A stretch of DNA of 64,000 nt from Opitutaceae bacterium (GTDB lineage Bacteria; Verrucomicrobiota; Verrucomicrobiia; Opitutales; Opitutaceae): positions 1 through 64,000 of the forward strand of contig JAEUGY010000114.1 of assembly GCA_016794625.1 (NCBI GenBank), written 5' to 3'. How positions within the stretch are numbered: position 1 is the stretch's first letter; each line of letters opens with the position of its first letter. Made by a program: the position numbers and the translations under genes. A model generated the notes under the pieces. That model made no database searches and was not told the origin of the DNA. It saw only the letters and a list, made by a program, of their open reading frames with translations. Below are positions 15,164 to 24,451 of this stretch, piece after piece.

Positions 15164-15376
15164 ACGCCGGCGCTTCCGCCATCGCCTGACCTTACGCAGG
15201 TCGTCGACCGCGCCTGGCATTATTCCCTCGTACCCACCGGCGATCTGCGCTGCGACGTTCGCCTCGTCGCCAACCACGGGGCCATCGAACCGTCTTTCGG
15301 CCGGACACTCGGTGAGGACGCGCGGGTCGTGACCCTCTGCCGTCGTTTCATCGTACCCGGTTTAAGTTTTAAATAA
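15164..15376 (+). pseudogene. Start-less coding-like remnant in the Nudix-sdh gap
   Basis: A 70-codon open frame (15164-15373, stop TAA at 15374) with protein-like composition and strongly G/C-rich third positions, unlike noncoding gaps here. It contains segments such as VVDRAWHYSLVPTGDLRC and ANHGAIEPSFGRTLGED. No ATG, GTG or TTG start precedes the conserved-looking part, and an in-frame TAA closes it upstream at 15161. It could be a decayed gene end or chance; no family is recognised. Confidence 0.3.
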
Positions 15377-15604
15377 TTGTCTATCAGGTATTAGACCAAC
15401 AAGTGGCGCGGCCGCCCGAGTGACCGTCCTTCAGGCCGCTCTTCTTCTGGAGGTTAGGCGACCTAATACAGTGACAGGGGTGTAGGCACATTTCGCCGGA
15501 ACCTTTACATTCGGACCCCTGGGTTTGTAAAGTTCTGTACGGGTCGCTTTTCCGCTGGCACCCTGCCGCGGTCAGGCTTTGTCCACCCCCGAACCTCCCT
15601 CACG
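15377..15604 (+). promoter_or_regulatory. AT-rich leader of the sdh operon with two dyads
   Basis: This is the most AT-rich stretch nearby (15361-15400) and should hold the sdh promoter. Two dyads are visible: TTAGG-CGA-CCTAA at 15454-15466, and CTTTACA…TGTAAAG at 15503-15532 (16-nt gap). Either may bind a regulator of respiratory genes. The regulator and the promoter boxes cannot be named from sequence. Confidence 0.4.
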
Positions 15605-16408
15605 ATGAGCCTTATCGGCAATCTCTTCCGTTCCACCGTCGGCCGCAAGTTCCTCATGGCGGTGACGGGCTTCATCCTCGTCGGTTTTGTGACCGGACAC
15701 TTGGTGGGGAATCTCCAGGTCTTCGCCCATCCGGACAAGATCAATGGCTATGCCCATTTCCTGCAGTCGCTTGGCCCTGCGCTCTGGGTCGTGCGGCTCG
15801 GATTGCTCGCCGCGGTGGGCATTCATATCTGGGCCGCCGTCACCCTGACGCTGGAGAGCAAACAGGCGCGCGGACCGGAGCCGTACGGGGTCAAGAAATG
15901 GATCCGGGCCTCCGTCGCCTCCCGCTACATGCGGCTGACCGGGTTGGTCGTTCTGGCCTTCATCGCCTATCACCTGGCCCACTTCACCATCGGCGCTGCG
16001 GGCGCCGACACCTTCAAGACCCGGCTTGCGGAGTATCAGATGCAGGAGGAGTTTCACCTGCTCGGTTTCCCCATCGTGGCCAAAGGACAGACCGTCCACG
16101 ACGTTTACAGCATGGTGTTCCTCGGTTTCAGCAGCCCGGTCGTGGCGCTGTTCTACATGCTCGCCGTGGCCCTGCTCACGGTGCACCTCCTCCACGGTTT
16201 TGACTCGATGTTTCAGACGATCGGCTGGCGCAGTTCGAAATGGTCGGCGGCCCTGCGCACGGTGACCGTGCTGTACTGCCTCGCCTACCTGGCGGGCAAT
16301 CTGGCGATTCCCGGCGCCATCCTCGCCGGCCTGGTCAAACCCGCGCCCGGCACCACCGCGGCGCAGCGGATCGCGGCGGTTGCCCCCGCCTCCCTCGCCC
16401 AGCGTTAA
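15605..16408 (+). CDS. sdhC: Succinate dehydrogenase cytochrome b558 subunit
   Basis: 267-residue di-heme membrane anchor of complex II, which passes electrons from succinate to the quinone pool. Five membrane segments are visible, with well-placed histidines (TGHLVGN, GIHIWAA, AYHLAHF, TVHLLHGFDS) that fit heme-axial and quinone-site roles. Length and single-subunit organisation match the b558 type of Bacillus, Bacteroidetes and Verrucomicrobia rather than the SdhC/SdhD pair of proteobacteria. It is first in sdhCAB, 66 bp before sdhA. Confidence 0.94.
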   Translation: MSLIGNLFRSTVGRKFLMAVTGFILVGFVTGHLVGNLQVFAHPDKINGYAHFLQSLGPALWVVRLGLLAAVGIHIWAAVTLTLESKQARGPEPYGVKKWIRASVASRYMRLTGLVVLAFIAYHLAHFTIGAAGADTFKTRLAEYQMQEEFHLLGFPIVAKGQTVHDVYSMVFLGFSSPVVALFYMLAVALLTVHLLHGFDSMFQTIGWRSSKWSAALRTVTVLYCLAYLAGNLAIPGAILAGLVKPAPGTTAAQRIAAVAPASLAQR

Positions 16409-16474
16409 GTTCACCGACCGCCCGTCCGCCCCACGTTTTCTTTCCACCATCAACCCGCGCGCCGCGCGAACTCC

Positions 16475-18397
<1,923 letters not shown>

Positions 18398-18411
18398 TCC
18401 CTTTCCCGCCC

Positions 18412-19221
18412 ATGGTCGCCGAAGCCTCCAACAAAACGATTTCCGTCACCCTGCGTGTCTGGCGCCAGGCCGGTCCGAACCAGCCCGGCAGCTTCGTCGA
18501 TTACACGGCGAAGGGCCTGAACACGAACATGTCCTTCCTCGAGCTGCTGGACGTGGTCAACGACGACATCACGCGCCAGGGCGGCGAGCCGATCGCCTTC
18601 GCCCACGACTGCCGCGAGGGCATCTGTGGCACGTGCTCGCTCGTCATCGACGGCAAGCCGCACGGCCCGCACCGCGGCGTCGCCAGCTGCCAGACGTATG
18701 TGCGCAGCTTCGCCGACGGCGCCGTCATCACGGTCGAGCCGTTCCGCGCCCGCCCGTTCCCGGTGGTCAAGGACCTCATCACCGACCGTGCCGCGTTCGA
18801 CAAGATCCAGCAGGCCGGTGGTTACATCAGCGTGCGCACCGGCGCCGCCCCCGACGCCAACGCGAACGCGGTGCCGAAGGAGGACGCCGAGCTGGCCATG
18901 GACGCCGCCGCCTGCATCGGCTGCGGCGCCTGTGTCGCCGCCTGCAAGAACGCCTCCGCCATGCTCTTTGTCGCCGCCAAGGTCTCGCATCTCGGCCTCA
19001 TGCCGCAGGGCCAGCCGGAGCGCGACAAGCGTGTGCTGGCGATGGTGAATACGGCGGATGACCTCGGTTTCGGCAGCTGCACCAATCAGTACGAGTGCAG
19101 CGCGGCCTGCCCGAAGTTGATCAGCCACGATTTCATCGCGCGCCTGAACCGCGACTACATCGGCGCCACCTTCCGCTCCGCCTTCACGCCCGCCTCCGCC
19201 AACACCGGCGGTGGCGCCTGA
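18412..19221 (+). CDS. sdhB: Succinate dehydrogenase iron-sulfur subunit
   Basis: 269-residue electron-transfer subunit. The N-terminal ferredoxin-like domain has HDCREGICGTCSLVIDG plus a later Cys for the [2Fe-2S] centre. The C-terminal domain has CIGCGACVAACKN and CTNQYECSAACPK for the [4Fe-4S] and [3Fe-4S] centres. The chosen start, ATG 18412, lies 14 bp after sdhA; the same frame is open far upstream inside sdhA and is not a real extension. The tail (about 255-269) is Ala/Gly-rich. It is the last gene of the operon and converges on the lipoprotein gene after 21 bp. Confidence 0.97.
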   Translation: MVAEASNKTISVTLRVWRQAGPNQPGSFVDYTAKGLNTNMSFLELLDVVNDDITRQGGEPIAFAHDCREGICGTCSLVIDGKPHGPHRGVASCQTYVRSFADGAVITVEPFRARPFPVVKDLITDRAAFDKIQQAGGYISVRTGAAPDANANAVPKEDAELAMDAAACIGCGACVAACKNASAMLFVAAKVSHLGLMPQGQPERDKRVLAMVNTADDLGFGSCTNQYECSAACPKLISHDFIARLNRDYIGATFRSAFTPASANTGGGA

Positions 19222-19242
19222 GGCTCGGCCCGGGTCCGGAGG

Positions 19243-19725
19243 TCAGGGCGCGGTGAGCTGGAGGCCGCTCAAATCGAGCGAGCCTTCGCCCCGCGACTTG
19301 ATCTCGAGCTTTTCTTCACCCGCGGTGAGGTAGAGCACGCTTTCGAGGCGGTACGCCGCCTGCGGTTGCTTCGCCAACCCGCGAAGCAGACCGATCACGG
19401 ACGCGTTGTTGAAAATCACGGTCACGTTTTCCGTCGCCGTGGCCAGCTGGGGCAGGCCCACCGCCTTGTTGCTCACGGCTTGACCGACCAGGGTACCGTT
19501 CAGGTACAGCTTGTGCCGCGAGCCCGACAGGCCGATCGGCACCACGTTTTCATTGAGGTAGCGGAGGGTGACCACCGCCTGGGTCTCGAACAGCGAGGGC
19601 TGGGCCGATTGGATCCCGGCAACCGTGACGGAGATGCCCCCGAGTTTGCCCGCGGAAGCACAGCCCCCAAGAAAAAGGGCTGACACAACCAAGGCCAGGG
19701 TAGGGAGAAAGGACGTGCGCGTCAT
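19243..19725 (-). CDS. LEA-type-2-like lipoprotein
   Basis: 160 residues. The N-terminal signal (MTRTSFLPTLALVVSALFLG) ends in the lipobox LGGC, with lipidated Cys22. The rest is a single beta-sandwich-like domain (ISVTVAGIQSAQPSLFETQ, VTLRYLNENVVPIGLSGS, LYLNGTLVGQ) that resembles the LEA14/water-stress-hypersensitivity fold found in many bacterial lipoproteins. Function is unknown; anchoring to the outer or inner membrane is expected. It converges with sdhB. Upstream (19726-19850) is an AT-richer promoter stretch. Confidence 0.85.
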   Translation of the reverse strand: MTRTSFLPTLALVVSALFLGGCASAGKLGGISVTVAGIQSAQPSLFETQAVVTLRYLNENVVPIGLSGSRHKLYLNGTLVGQAVSNKAVGLPQLATATENVTVIFNNASVIGLLRGLAKQPQAAYRLESVLYLTAGEEKLEIKSRGEGSLDLSGLQLTAP

Positions 19726-19861
19726 GGTTCCGTCTGCATGTCCGCGGAACGCCGGGATCGCAAGGCTGCGTCGATGGGCGCGGCTTAGTTGTTAAGTAAA
19801 TAGCTGAAAAACAGCGTCTAACATAAAGCGCTGGTGTCGACCGGCGGACCTTCCGTTGGAG

Positions 19862-20127
19862 GCGGGGTCGCCGACCCATAGGCGTTAACTTAAGCAGCAG
19901 GTGGAGTCCTCCGTTCCACTGAAGCTACGCCGAATGGGCTCGGGTGGAGGGCGTCGCTCCGTCGACGCCGGGGGACGAACCCCGCAATCCTGCGTCCGTA
20001 CGCTCTTGGTGAACGCAACGCGCAACCGGCGTCGACGGAGCGACGCCCTCCATCAAACCGACGCTCACCCTAGTGGTCTCGGCCGCGTTGTTTCTCAACG
20101 TTAACGCCTATGGGTCGGCGACCCCGC
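19862..20127. repeat. Nested inverted-repeat element
   Basis: Two perfect inverted repeats lie one inside the other. The outer arms are 28 bp (19862-19889 and 20100-20127, containing GACCCATAGGCGTTAAC and its complement). The inner arms are 27 bp (19945-19971 and 20026-20052, containing GGAGGGCGTCGCTCC and its complement). No ORF of note lies inside. The inner arms reappear almost intact at 51609-51716. This looks like a mobilisable non-coding (REP/MITE-like) element, perhaps one inserted into another. It fills most of the gap between the lipoprotein and the small membrane protein. Confidence 0.85.
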
Positions 20128-20141
20128 GGGGAAGGCCTTCG

Positions 20142-20184
20142 TCGTTCTGGCGCTGTGGCAGCGCGCTCAACTCTGCCAGAACGA
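20142..20184. repeat. Perfect 10-bp inverted repeat
   Basis: TCGTTCTGGC (20142-20151) and GCCAGAACGA (20175-20184) flank a 23-nt loop. It lies just beyond the 3' end of the small minus-strand gene and may act as its transcript-end hairpin. No T-run follows. Confidence 0.5.
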
Positions 20185-20203
20185 ACCGCTTACGCGGCTC
20201 GAT

Positions 20204-20473
20204 TCAAAACATCGAGAGGGCGCGGGCGCTCTCGATGCCGACCCAGGCGACGGCGGCGATCACGCCACAGGCAACCGAGAAGCGCATGATCTTTTGCCGG
20301 CGCAGGCGGGCGTCGTGACCATCGGAGTAGCGCGCGCGACCCAAACCTTGTTGGGCCATGAAGCTGACAAATTGCGCGTTCCGCAACGTGGTGCGCCGGA
20401 TGCGGGCGTTATCGACCTTGCCGAAACGGTAAGTCGGTCGATGAAAAATCGCTTGAATCAAGGCGCGCAGCAC
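20204..20473 (-). CDS. Small hypothetical protein with a C-terminal membrane segment
   Basis: 89 residues from a GTG start. The N-terminal two thirds are basic (RPTYRFGKVDNARIRRTTLR, many Arg), and one hydrophobic segment (about 66-83, FSVACGVIAAVAWVGIES) closes the protein. This looks like a tail-anchored inner-membrane protein with a positively charged cytoplasmic face. No family is recognised. The gene is divergent from lysA with a 95-bp gap between starts. It may be real, given the coherent charge and hydrophobicity layout, but homologue conservation would be needed to be sure. Confidence 0.5.
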   Translation of the reverse strand: MLRALIQAIFHRPTYRFGKVDNARIRRTTLRNAQFVSFMAQQGLGRARYSDGHDARLRRQKIMRFSVACGVIAAVAWVGIESARALSMF

Positions 20474-20568
20474 GACGTGAGGACATGCTAAATTTTGGTT
20501 GGTTTTTTCAAGGTGAAACGCGCACCGTTGTTACCTTTCACGCCGTTTTTATTCGGTCCCACCCTACC

Positions 20569-21873
20569 ATGCATCATTTCCGTTATGTTGGTCAGCGTCT
20601 GCATTGCGAGTCGGTCGATTTGGCCGAAGTCGCCCGGCTCTATGGCACGCCCACCTATGTCTATAGTGCGGCGACGATTGCGGACAATTACACGCGACTG
20701 GCCAAGAGCCTGAGCGGGGTCGACCTGCAGATTTGCTACGCCATGAAGGCGAACTCGACCCTCGCGATCCTGCGTCACTTCGCGAATCTCGGCGCCGCCT
20801 TCGATTTGGTCAGCGGCGGCGAATTGCGTCGTGTGCTCGCCGCCGGGGCGGACGTGAAGCGCAGCGTCTTCGCCGGGGTCGGCAAGACCGAGGAGGAAAT
20901 CGCCCTCGCGCTGCAGCAGGGGATCTTCTCGTTTCACGTCGAGAGCGAGCCGGAGATGGCTCGCATCAACCATGTGGCCGGCAAGCTCGGCGTGAAGGCG
21001 CCCATCGCCATCCGCATCAATCCCGATGTCGACGCCCACACCCACGCCAAGATCACCACGGGTAAGTCGGACAACAAGTTTGGCATTCCGCTCAAGGTGG
21101 CGGGTGCGGCCTACGAGGCGGCGTCGAAGTACCCGAATCTGCGGATCAAGGGCGTGCAGATGCACATTGGTTCCCAGCTGACCGACGTGGCGCCGTTCAT
21201 CGAGGCGGTGAAGAAGGTCTCTCCGTTTGTCGCCGAGCTGAAGGCGAAGTATGGCATCGACTACTTTTCGATCGGAGGCGGGATCGGCATCGTCTATCGC
21301 GACGCCCTCGCCAGCGGGAGTGCCGAGTGGTGGGATGCGCAACCGGCCGGCCAGCGGCCGATCACGCCGGAAGCCTACGGCGCGGCGTTGGTCCCCTTGC
21401 TCAAGCCGCTGGGTCTCAAGATCCTGCTCGAACCCGGCCGCTACCTGGTCGGCAACGCCGGCGTGCTGCTCTCGCGCGTCGAGTACCTCAAGCGGGGACA
21501 GTCGAAGAACTTCCTCATTGTCGACGCGGCCATGAACGACCTGGTCCGTCCGGCCATGTACGATGCGTTCCACGAAGTGGTTCCGTTGCATCGGGACACG
21601 ACGCGGGCCGCGCTGGTGACGGACATCGTCGGGCCCATCTGTGAGAGCGGAGATTGTTTTGCCAAGGATCGTTCGCTTCAGCAGGTGGGCGAAGGCGAGT
21701 ACGTCGCCTTCCTCAGCGCCGGCGCCTACGGCTACACCATGGCCAGCCGCTACAACACGCGCTCCATGGCCGCGGAGGTGCTGATCAAGGGCAGCGCGTT
21801 TGAGCTGATCAATGCGCGCGAGACCTTCGACGCGTTGATCGCGGGCGAACGGGTGCCGGCATTCTTGAAGTGA
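20569..21873 (+). CDS. lysA: Diaminopimelate decarboxylase
   Basis: 434-residue PLP enzyme that makes L-lysine from meso-diaminopimelate. The PLP lysine lies in CYAMKANST. FDLVSGGELRRVLAAGAD, FSIGGGIGIVY, EPGRYLVGNAG and the active-site-completing CESGDCFAKDR are all present. The frame is open to 20485, but ATG 20569 gives the usual LysA N-terminus (MHHFRYVGQRLHCESVDLAEVA). No lysine riboswitch is visible in the short upstream region. panB follows after a hairpin. Confidence 0.96.
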   Translation: MHHFRYVGQRLHCESVDLAEVARLYGTPTYVYSAATIADNYTRLAKSLSGVDLQICYAMKANSTLAILRHFANLGAAFDLVSGGELRRVLAAGADVKRSVFAGVGKTEEEIALALQQGIFSFHVESEPEMARINHVAGKLGVKAPIAIRINPDVDAHTHAKITTGKSDNKFGIPLKVAGAAYEAASKYPNLRIKGVQMHIGSQLTDVAPFIEAVKKVSPFVAELKAKYGIDYFSIGGGIGIVYRDALASGSAEWWDAQPAGQRPITPEAYGAALVPLLKPLGLKILLEPGRYLVGNAGVLLSRVEYLKRGQSKNFLIVDAAMNDLVRPAMYDAFHEVVPLHRDTTRAALVTDIVGPICESGDCFAKDRSLQQVGEGEYVAFLSAGAYGYTMASRYNTRSMAAEVLIKGSAFELINARETFDALIAGERVPAFLK

Positions 21874-21876
21874 GTG

Positions 21877-21939
21877 TTCGGCCGAGGCACCGGCGGCGGC
21901 GGCTCTTTCTTGGAGGCCGCCGGCTGGTCTTTGGCCGAA
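21877..21939. terminator. Long dyad between lysA and panB
   Basis: The outer arms TTCGGCC/GGCCGAA (21877-21883, 21933-21939) enclose the inner arms CCGGCGGC/GCCGCCGG (21890-21897, 21916-21923), whose loop is T-rich. Immediately after lysA and before panB, it may end or attenuate the lysA transcript. There is no terminal T-run. Confidence 0.4.
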
Positions 21940-21958
21940 TTTGGGTCAGGGTGTGCGC

Positions 21959-22771
21959 GTGAAAACGACCACCCAAACGCTGCGGCGACTCAAGGGCGTG
22001 CGGCCCATTGTGGCCGTCACGGCCTACGATACACCCACGGCCCGGCTGGCGGATGCCGCCGGCGTCGACCTGATTCTGGTGGGCGACTCCGTGGGCAACG
22101 TCATGCTGGGGTTCGACTCCACCGTGCCGGTGAACCTCGACATGATGGTCCATCATACCAGCGCGGTCGCACGGGCCAACACCCGCGCCATGGTGGCGGC
22201 GGATGTGCCCTTTGCCGAGGCACACTTCGACTTTGAGCGCGTCCTCGCCAGCTGTCAGCGCCTCATCCAGGTCGGAGGGGCCGCCGCCGTGAAGGTGGAG
22301 GCCACCTCCGCGCAGGCGCCGATGATCGCCCGGCTGGTGGAGGCCGGCATCCCCGTATGGGGGCATGTCGGCCTCAAGCCCCAGCAGCTCCACACCTTGG
22401 GCAAGTACCGGAAATTCGGCCGCACGGCGGACGAGGCCGAATCCGTGCTGGCCGACGCGCTCGCACTCGAAGCCGCCGGGTGTTTTGCGCTGCTGCTCGA
22501 ACTCACCGACGCAGCGGTGGCCGCGCGCATCACGGCACGCGTGGCTGTGCCCACGGTGGGGATTGGCGCGGGACCGGACGTCGACGGACAGATCCTGGTC
22601 TGCGCCGACCTGCTGGGATTGAACACCGGTTATGTGCCCGGGTTTGCGCGGGCCTTCGCCGAGGTGGGCGACGTCATGGCCCGGGGTTTCGCCGCTTACA
22701 CCGAGGCAGTCCGCCAGCGGACCTTTCCTGGTTCGCCGCCGGCGGCGCCGCCGGCGGAACCGACATCTTGA
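21959..22771 (+). CDS. panB: 3-methyl-2-oxobutanoate hydroxymethyltransferase
   Basis: 270-residue enzyme of pantothenate/CoA synthesis: it makes ketopantoate from alpha-ketoisovalerate using 5,10-methylene-THF. Motifs: AVTAYDTPTARLADAAGVD, LVGDSVGNVMLGFDST (metal-binding Asp), DMMVHHTSAVARAN, AVKVEA, IPVWGHVGLKPQ and PTVGIGAGPDVDGQILVCAD. The start was set at GTG 21959 because it aligns with the usual MK…T N-terminus; an in-frame TTG at 21941 overlaps a hairpin. The C-terminal tail is Pro/Ala-rich. The export cassette starts 93 bp downstream. Confidence 0.94.
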   Translation: MKTTTQTLRRLKGVRPIVAVTAYDTPTARLADAAGVDLILVGDSVGNVMLGFDSTVPVNLDMMVHHTSAVARANTRAMVAADVPFAEAHFDFERVLASCQRLIQVGGAAAVKVEATSAQAPMIARLVEAGIPVWGHVGLKPQQLHTLGKYRKFGRTADEAESVLADALALEAAGCFALLLELTDAAVAARITARVAVPTVGIGAGPDVDGQILVCADLLGLNTGYVPGFARAFAEVGDVMARGFAAYTEAVRQRTFPGSPPAAPPAEPTS

Positions 22772-22779
22772 CCCCGGCG

Positions 22780-22800
22780 CGGGGGTGGCCGCCACCCCGG
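22780..22800 (+). terminator. GC hairpin between panB and the export cassette
   Basis: GGGGTGG and CCACCCC pair perfectly around CCG, nine bases after the panB stop. No T-run. It may partly separate panB expression from the export cassette. Confidence 0.35.
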
Positions 22801-22864
22801 ATCAGGGGTGGTCAGGACCGCGTTTCTGGTGGAGAGCGCGCCCTTGTTTTCGGGGGTCTGCGGG

Positions 22865-24127
22865 ATGGAAGTGTCGCCCGGACTCGTCACGGTCACCGGC
22901 ATGCCGACCTTTTCCCGCACGGTTTCGCCGGAAGCCCCGGTGCCCTGGATTCCCGTATCCAGCGTTCCCGATACGGTGGTGGCGCTGGAGGCCGAGCTCG
23001 GTCCGGATCGCCCGTGGGTGGGCCGTCTTCTGCTGCTCCTCGTGGTCGTGGTGCTGGCGGCCGGGTTCTGGGTGGAGGTCGATGTGACCGCCCGGGCGCC
23101 CGGCCTGGTCCGGGCCCGGGCGGAGACCGCCGATGTGCGCAGTCCGTCGACCGGGGTGATCGAGACGATCTGGGTGCGGCCAGGCGACCAGGTCTTGGCC
23201 GGCCAGCCCCTGCTTCAGGTGGGTGATCCGGCTTGGGCGTCGCGCCGGGCCGCTCTGCACCAGCGGGAAGGGGAGCTGACGATCGCAACCGCAGAGTGGG
23301 AGCTGCTCCTGCGGTGTTTGCCGTCCAACGAGGCCGACGTGGTCTCCGGCGGCGCCGGGCCTTCGTTTCGCACTGCCTGGGCGTCGCGCCTGTGGGCCGA
23401 GTTTCTGGCGCAGGATGCCGCCGACCAGCTGGTGGAGGCCCGGGCCCGGCGGGAGGCCGACCGGCTCGAGCCTCTGGGAGTGCGCGGGCTGGTGAGTGAG
23501 CGCGATCTCGACAACGCGCGCTTCGAGGCTGAGGCCCGCGGGTCGGCGCGCCGCGCCGCACGGCAGCGGCAGCTTGCGATCTGGCAGGAACGGCATCGCG
23601 ACGCCGAGAGCCAGCGGCTCCTGGTGGCGACGGAGGCGGCGGGACTGGATCGCCAGCGGGATGCGCTGGTGCTGCGAGCTCCGTTGTCCGGCGAACTTCT
23701 GGAACTGGCCTCATTGGAACAGGGCAGCGTGGTCACCGCTGGACAGGTGCTTGGCCGGCTCTCGCCCGAAGCCCCGTTGCAGATCGAGGTACTTGTGCCC
23801 TCGCGCACCGCCGCCCTGTTGCGAACGGGCCAGCGCGGCCGGGCGGGATTTTCCGCGCTGCCGGCCACCGAGTGGGGTCTGCTGCCGATTCAGGTGGAGT
23901 CGATCGCGTCCGATGCGCGGTGGGAGCGCGGGGAGGGGATCTACCGGGTCGTTGCGCGGCCCGAGTCGACTGAACTGCGCACCCGCGACGGACGCGTCCA
24001 GTCGCTGCGCAAGGGCTTCGTCGCCGATGTCCGCTTCCAACTCGGGCGCACCACCCTGGCACGTTATCTCCGCACGAAGGCCTCAGACTGGATCGAAGGT
24101 GCGCCGCGGGCCGGCCCGCCCCTCTGA
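22865..24127 (+). CDS. HlyD-family membrane fusion protein of a peptide exporter
   Basis: 420 residues from ATG 22865 (GTG 22808 and ATG 22901 are alternatives). One membrane segment (about 57-77, LLLLLVVVVLAAGFWVEVDV) follows a cytoplasmic N-terminus. Then come a biotinyl/lipoyl-like half (GLVRARAETADVRSPSTGVI, VRPGDQVLAGQPLLQVG), a long alpha-helical hairpin (about 125-270, rich in Arg/Ala/Glu), the second lipoyl half (LRAPLSGELLELASLEQGSV, VTAGQVLGRLSP) and a beta-barrel domain. This is the adaptor that links an inner-membrane ABC exporter to an outer-membrane channel. The adjacent C39-peptidase ABC transporter is its obvious partner; no TolC-like gene is nearby. Confidence 0.88.
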   Translation: MEVSPGLVTVTGMPTFSRTVSPEAPVPWIPVSSVPDTVVALEAELGPDRPWVGRLLLLLVVVVLAAGFWVEVDVTARAPGLVRARAETADVRSPSTGVIETIWVRPGDQVLAGQPLLQVGDPAWASRRAALHQREGELTIATAEWELLLRCLPSNEADVVSGGAGPSFRTAWASRLWAEFLAQDAADQLVEARARREADRLEPLGVRGLVSERDLDNARFEAEARGSARRAARQRQLAIWQERHRDAESQRLLVATEAAGLDRQRDALVLRAPLSGELLELASLEQGSVVTAGQVLGRLSPEAPLQIEVLVPSRTAALLRTGQRGRAGFSALPATEWGLLPIQVESIASDARWERGEGIYRVVARPESTELRTRDGRVQSLRKGFVADVRFQLGRTTLARYLRTKASDWIEGAPRAGPPL

Positions 24128-24142
24128 GACGTCTCATCACCC

Positions 24143-24200
24143 TTTCCCTCTCCCCCCGCGCCTTCGTGTGAAGGGCCGCGGGTTCTCCGGGGGAGGAAAA
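24143..24200. promoter_or_regulatory. Imperfect hairpin between the fusion protein and the leader peptide gene
   Basis: The core is CCCGCG-CCTTC, loop GTGT, GAAGG-(GC)-CGCGGG (24155-24182), with a 2-nt bulge. It is flanked by a pyrimidine-rich left arm and GGGGGAGGAAAA on the right. No T-run follows. It may be a processing or attenuation hairpin that sets peptide expression apart from the transporter genes. Confidence 0.4.
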
Positions 24201-24228
24201 CCCAACCGCAGCGACAGCCCTCATCCTC

Positions 24229-24408
24229 ATGAAAACACAGCTCCTCCTCGATTCCGCCTCCCTGGTTCACGTCCAGGGTGGTTTTGCCCCGCTCAACCTC
24301 GCGCCGGGCTGGTGGCAACCCACCCTGACGCTCGATTCCGCGCCCACGTCGTTGCCGCCGACGTTGCACGAGGCCATGGAACGCCTCGGCTTCGTGGCCG
24401 ACCTCTGA
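24229..24408 (+). CDS. Putative secreted peptide with double-glycine leader
   Basis: 59-residue ORF between the fusion-protein and C39-ABC genes. The first 18 residues, MKTQLLLDSASLVHVQGG, match a double-glycine leader: Gly at -1 and -2, Val at -4, Leu at -7 and Leu at -12. The predicted core has 41 residues, starts FAPLNLAPGWWQP, has no Cys, Lys or Ser/Cys-rich ring-forming pattern, and is acidic (2 Asp, 2 Glu, 1 Arg, 1 His). It ends in a likely helix (LHEAMERLGFVADL). The start is the only one in its frame; ribosome binding is weak. The neighbouring transporter has a full C39 peptidase, which is the enzyme type that cleaves such leaders. Its acidic core is unlike typical cationic bacteriocins, so toxin, signal or other secreted roles are all open. 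Family unknown. Confidence 0.62.
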   Translation: MKTQLLLDSASLVHVQGGFAPLNLAPGWWQPTLTLDSAPTSLPPTLHEAMERLGFVADL

Positions 24409-24451
24409 AGCGGCCGCCGGTCCGCACCGGGCTCGCCCGCCTCCTCCGACC

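Noticed and set aside
15111..15332. 73-codon plus-strand ORF after the Nudix gene
   Set aside because: Overlaps the Nudix gene end, is Arg/Ser-rich and shadow-like; the start-less frame at 15164 is the more protein-like one.
20508..20528. LacI site AGGTGAAACGC upstream of lysA
   Set aside because: Half-site only; the right arm reads GCACC.
20474..20568. Lysine riboswitch upstream of lysA
   Set aside because: Only 95 bp between divergent starts and no matching conserved core; far shorter than a lysine riboswitch.
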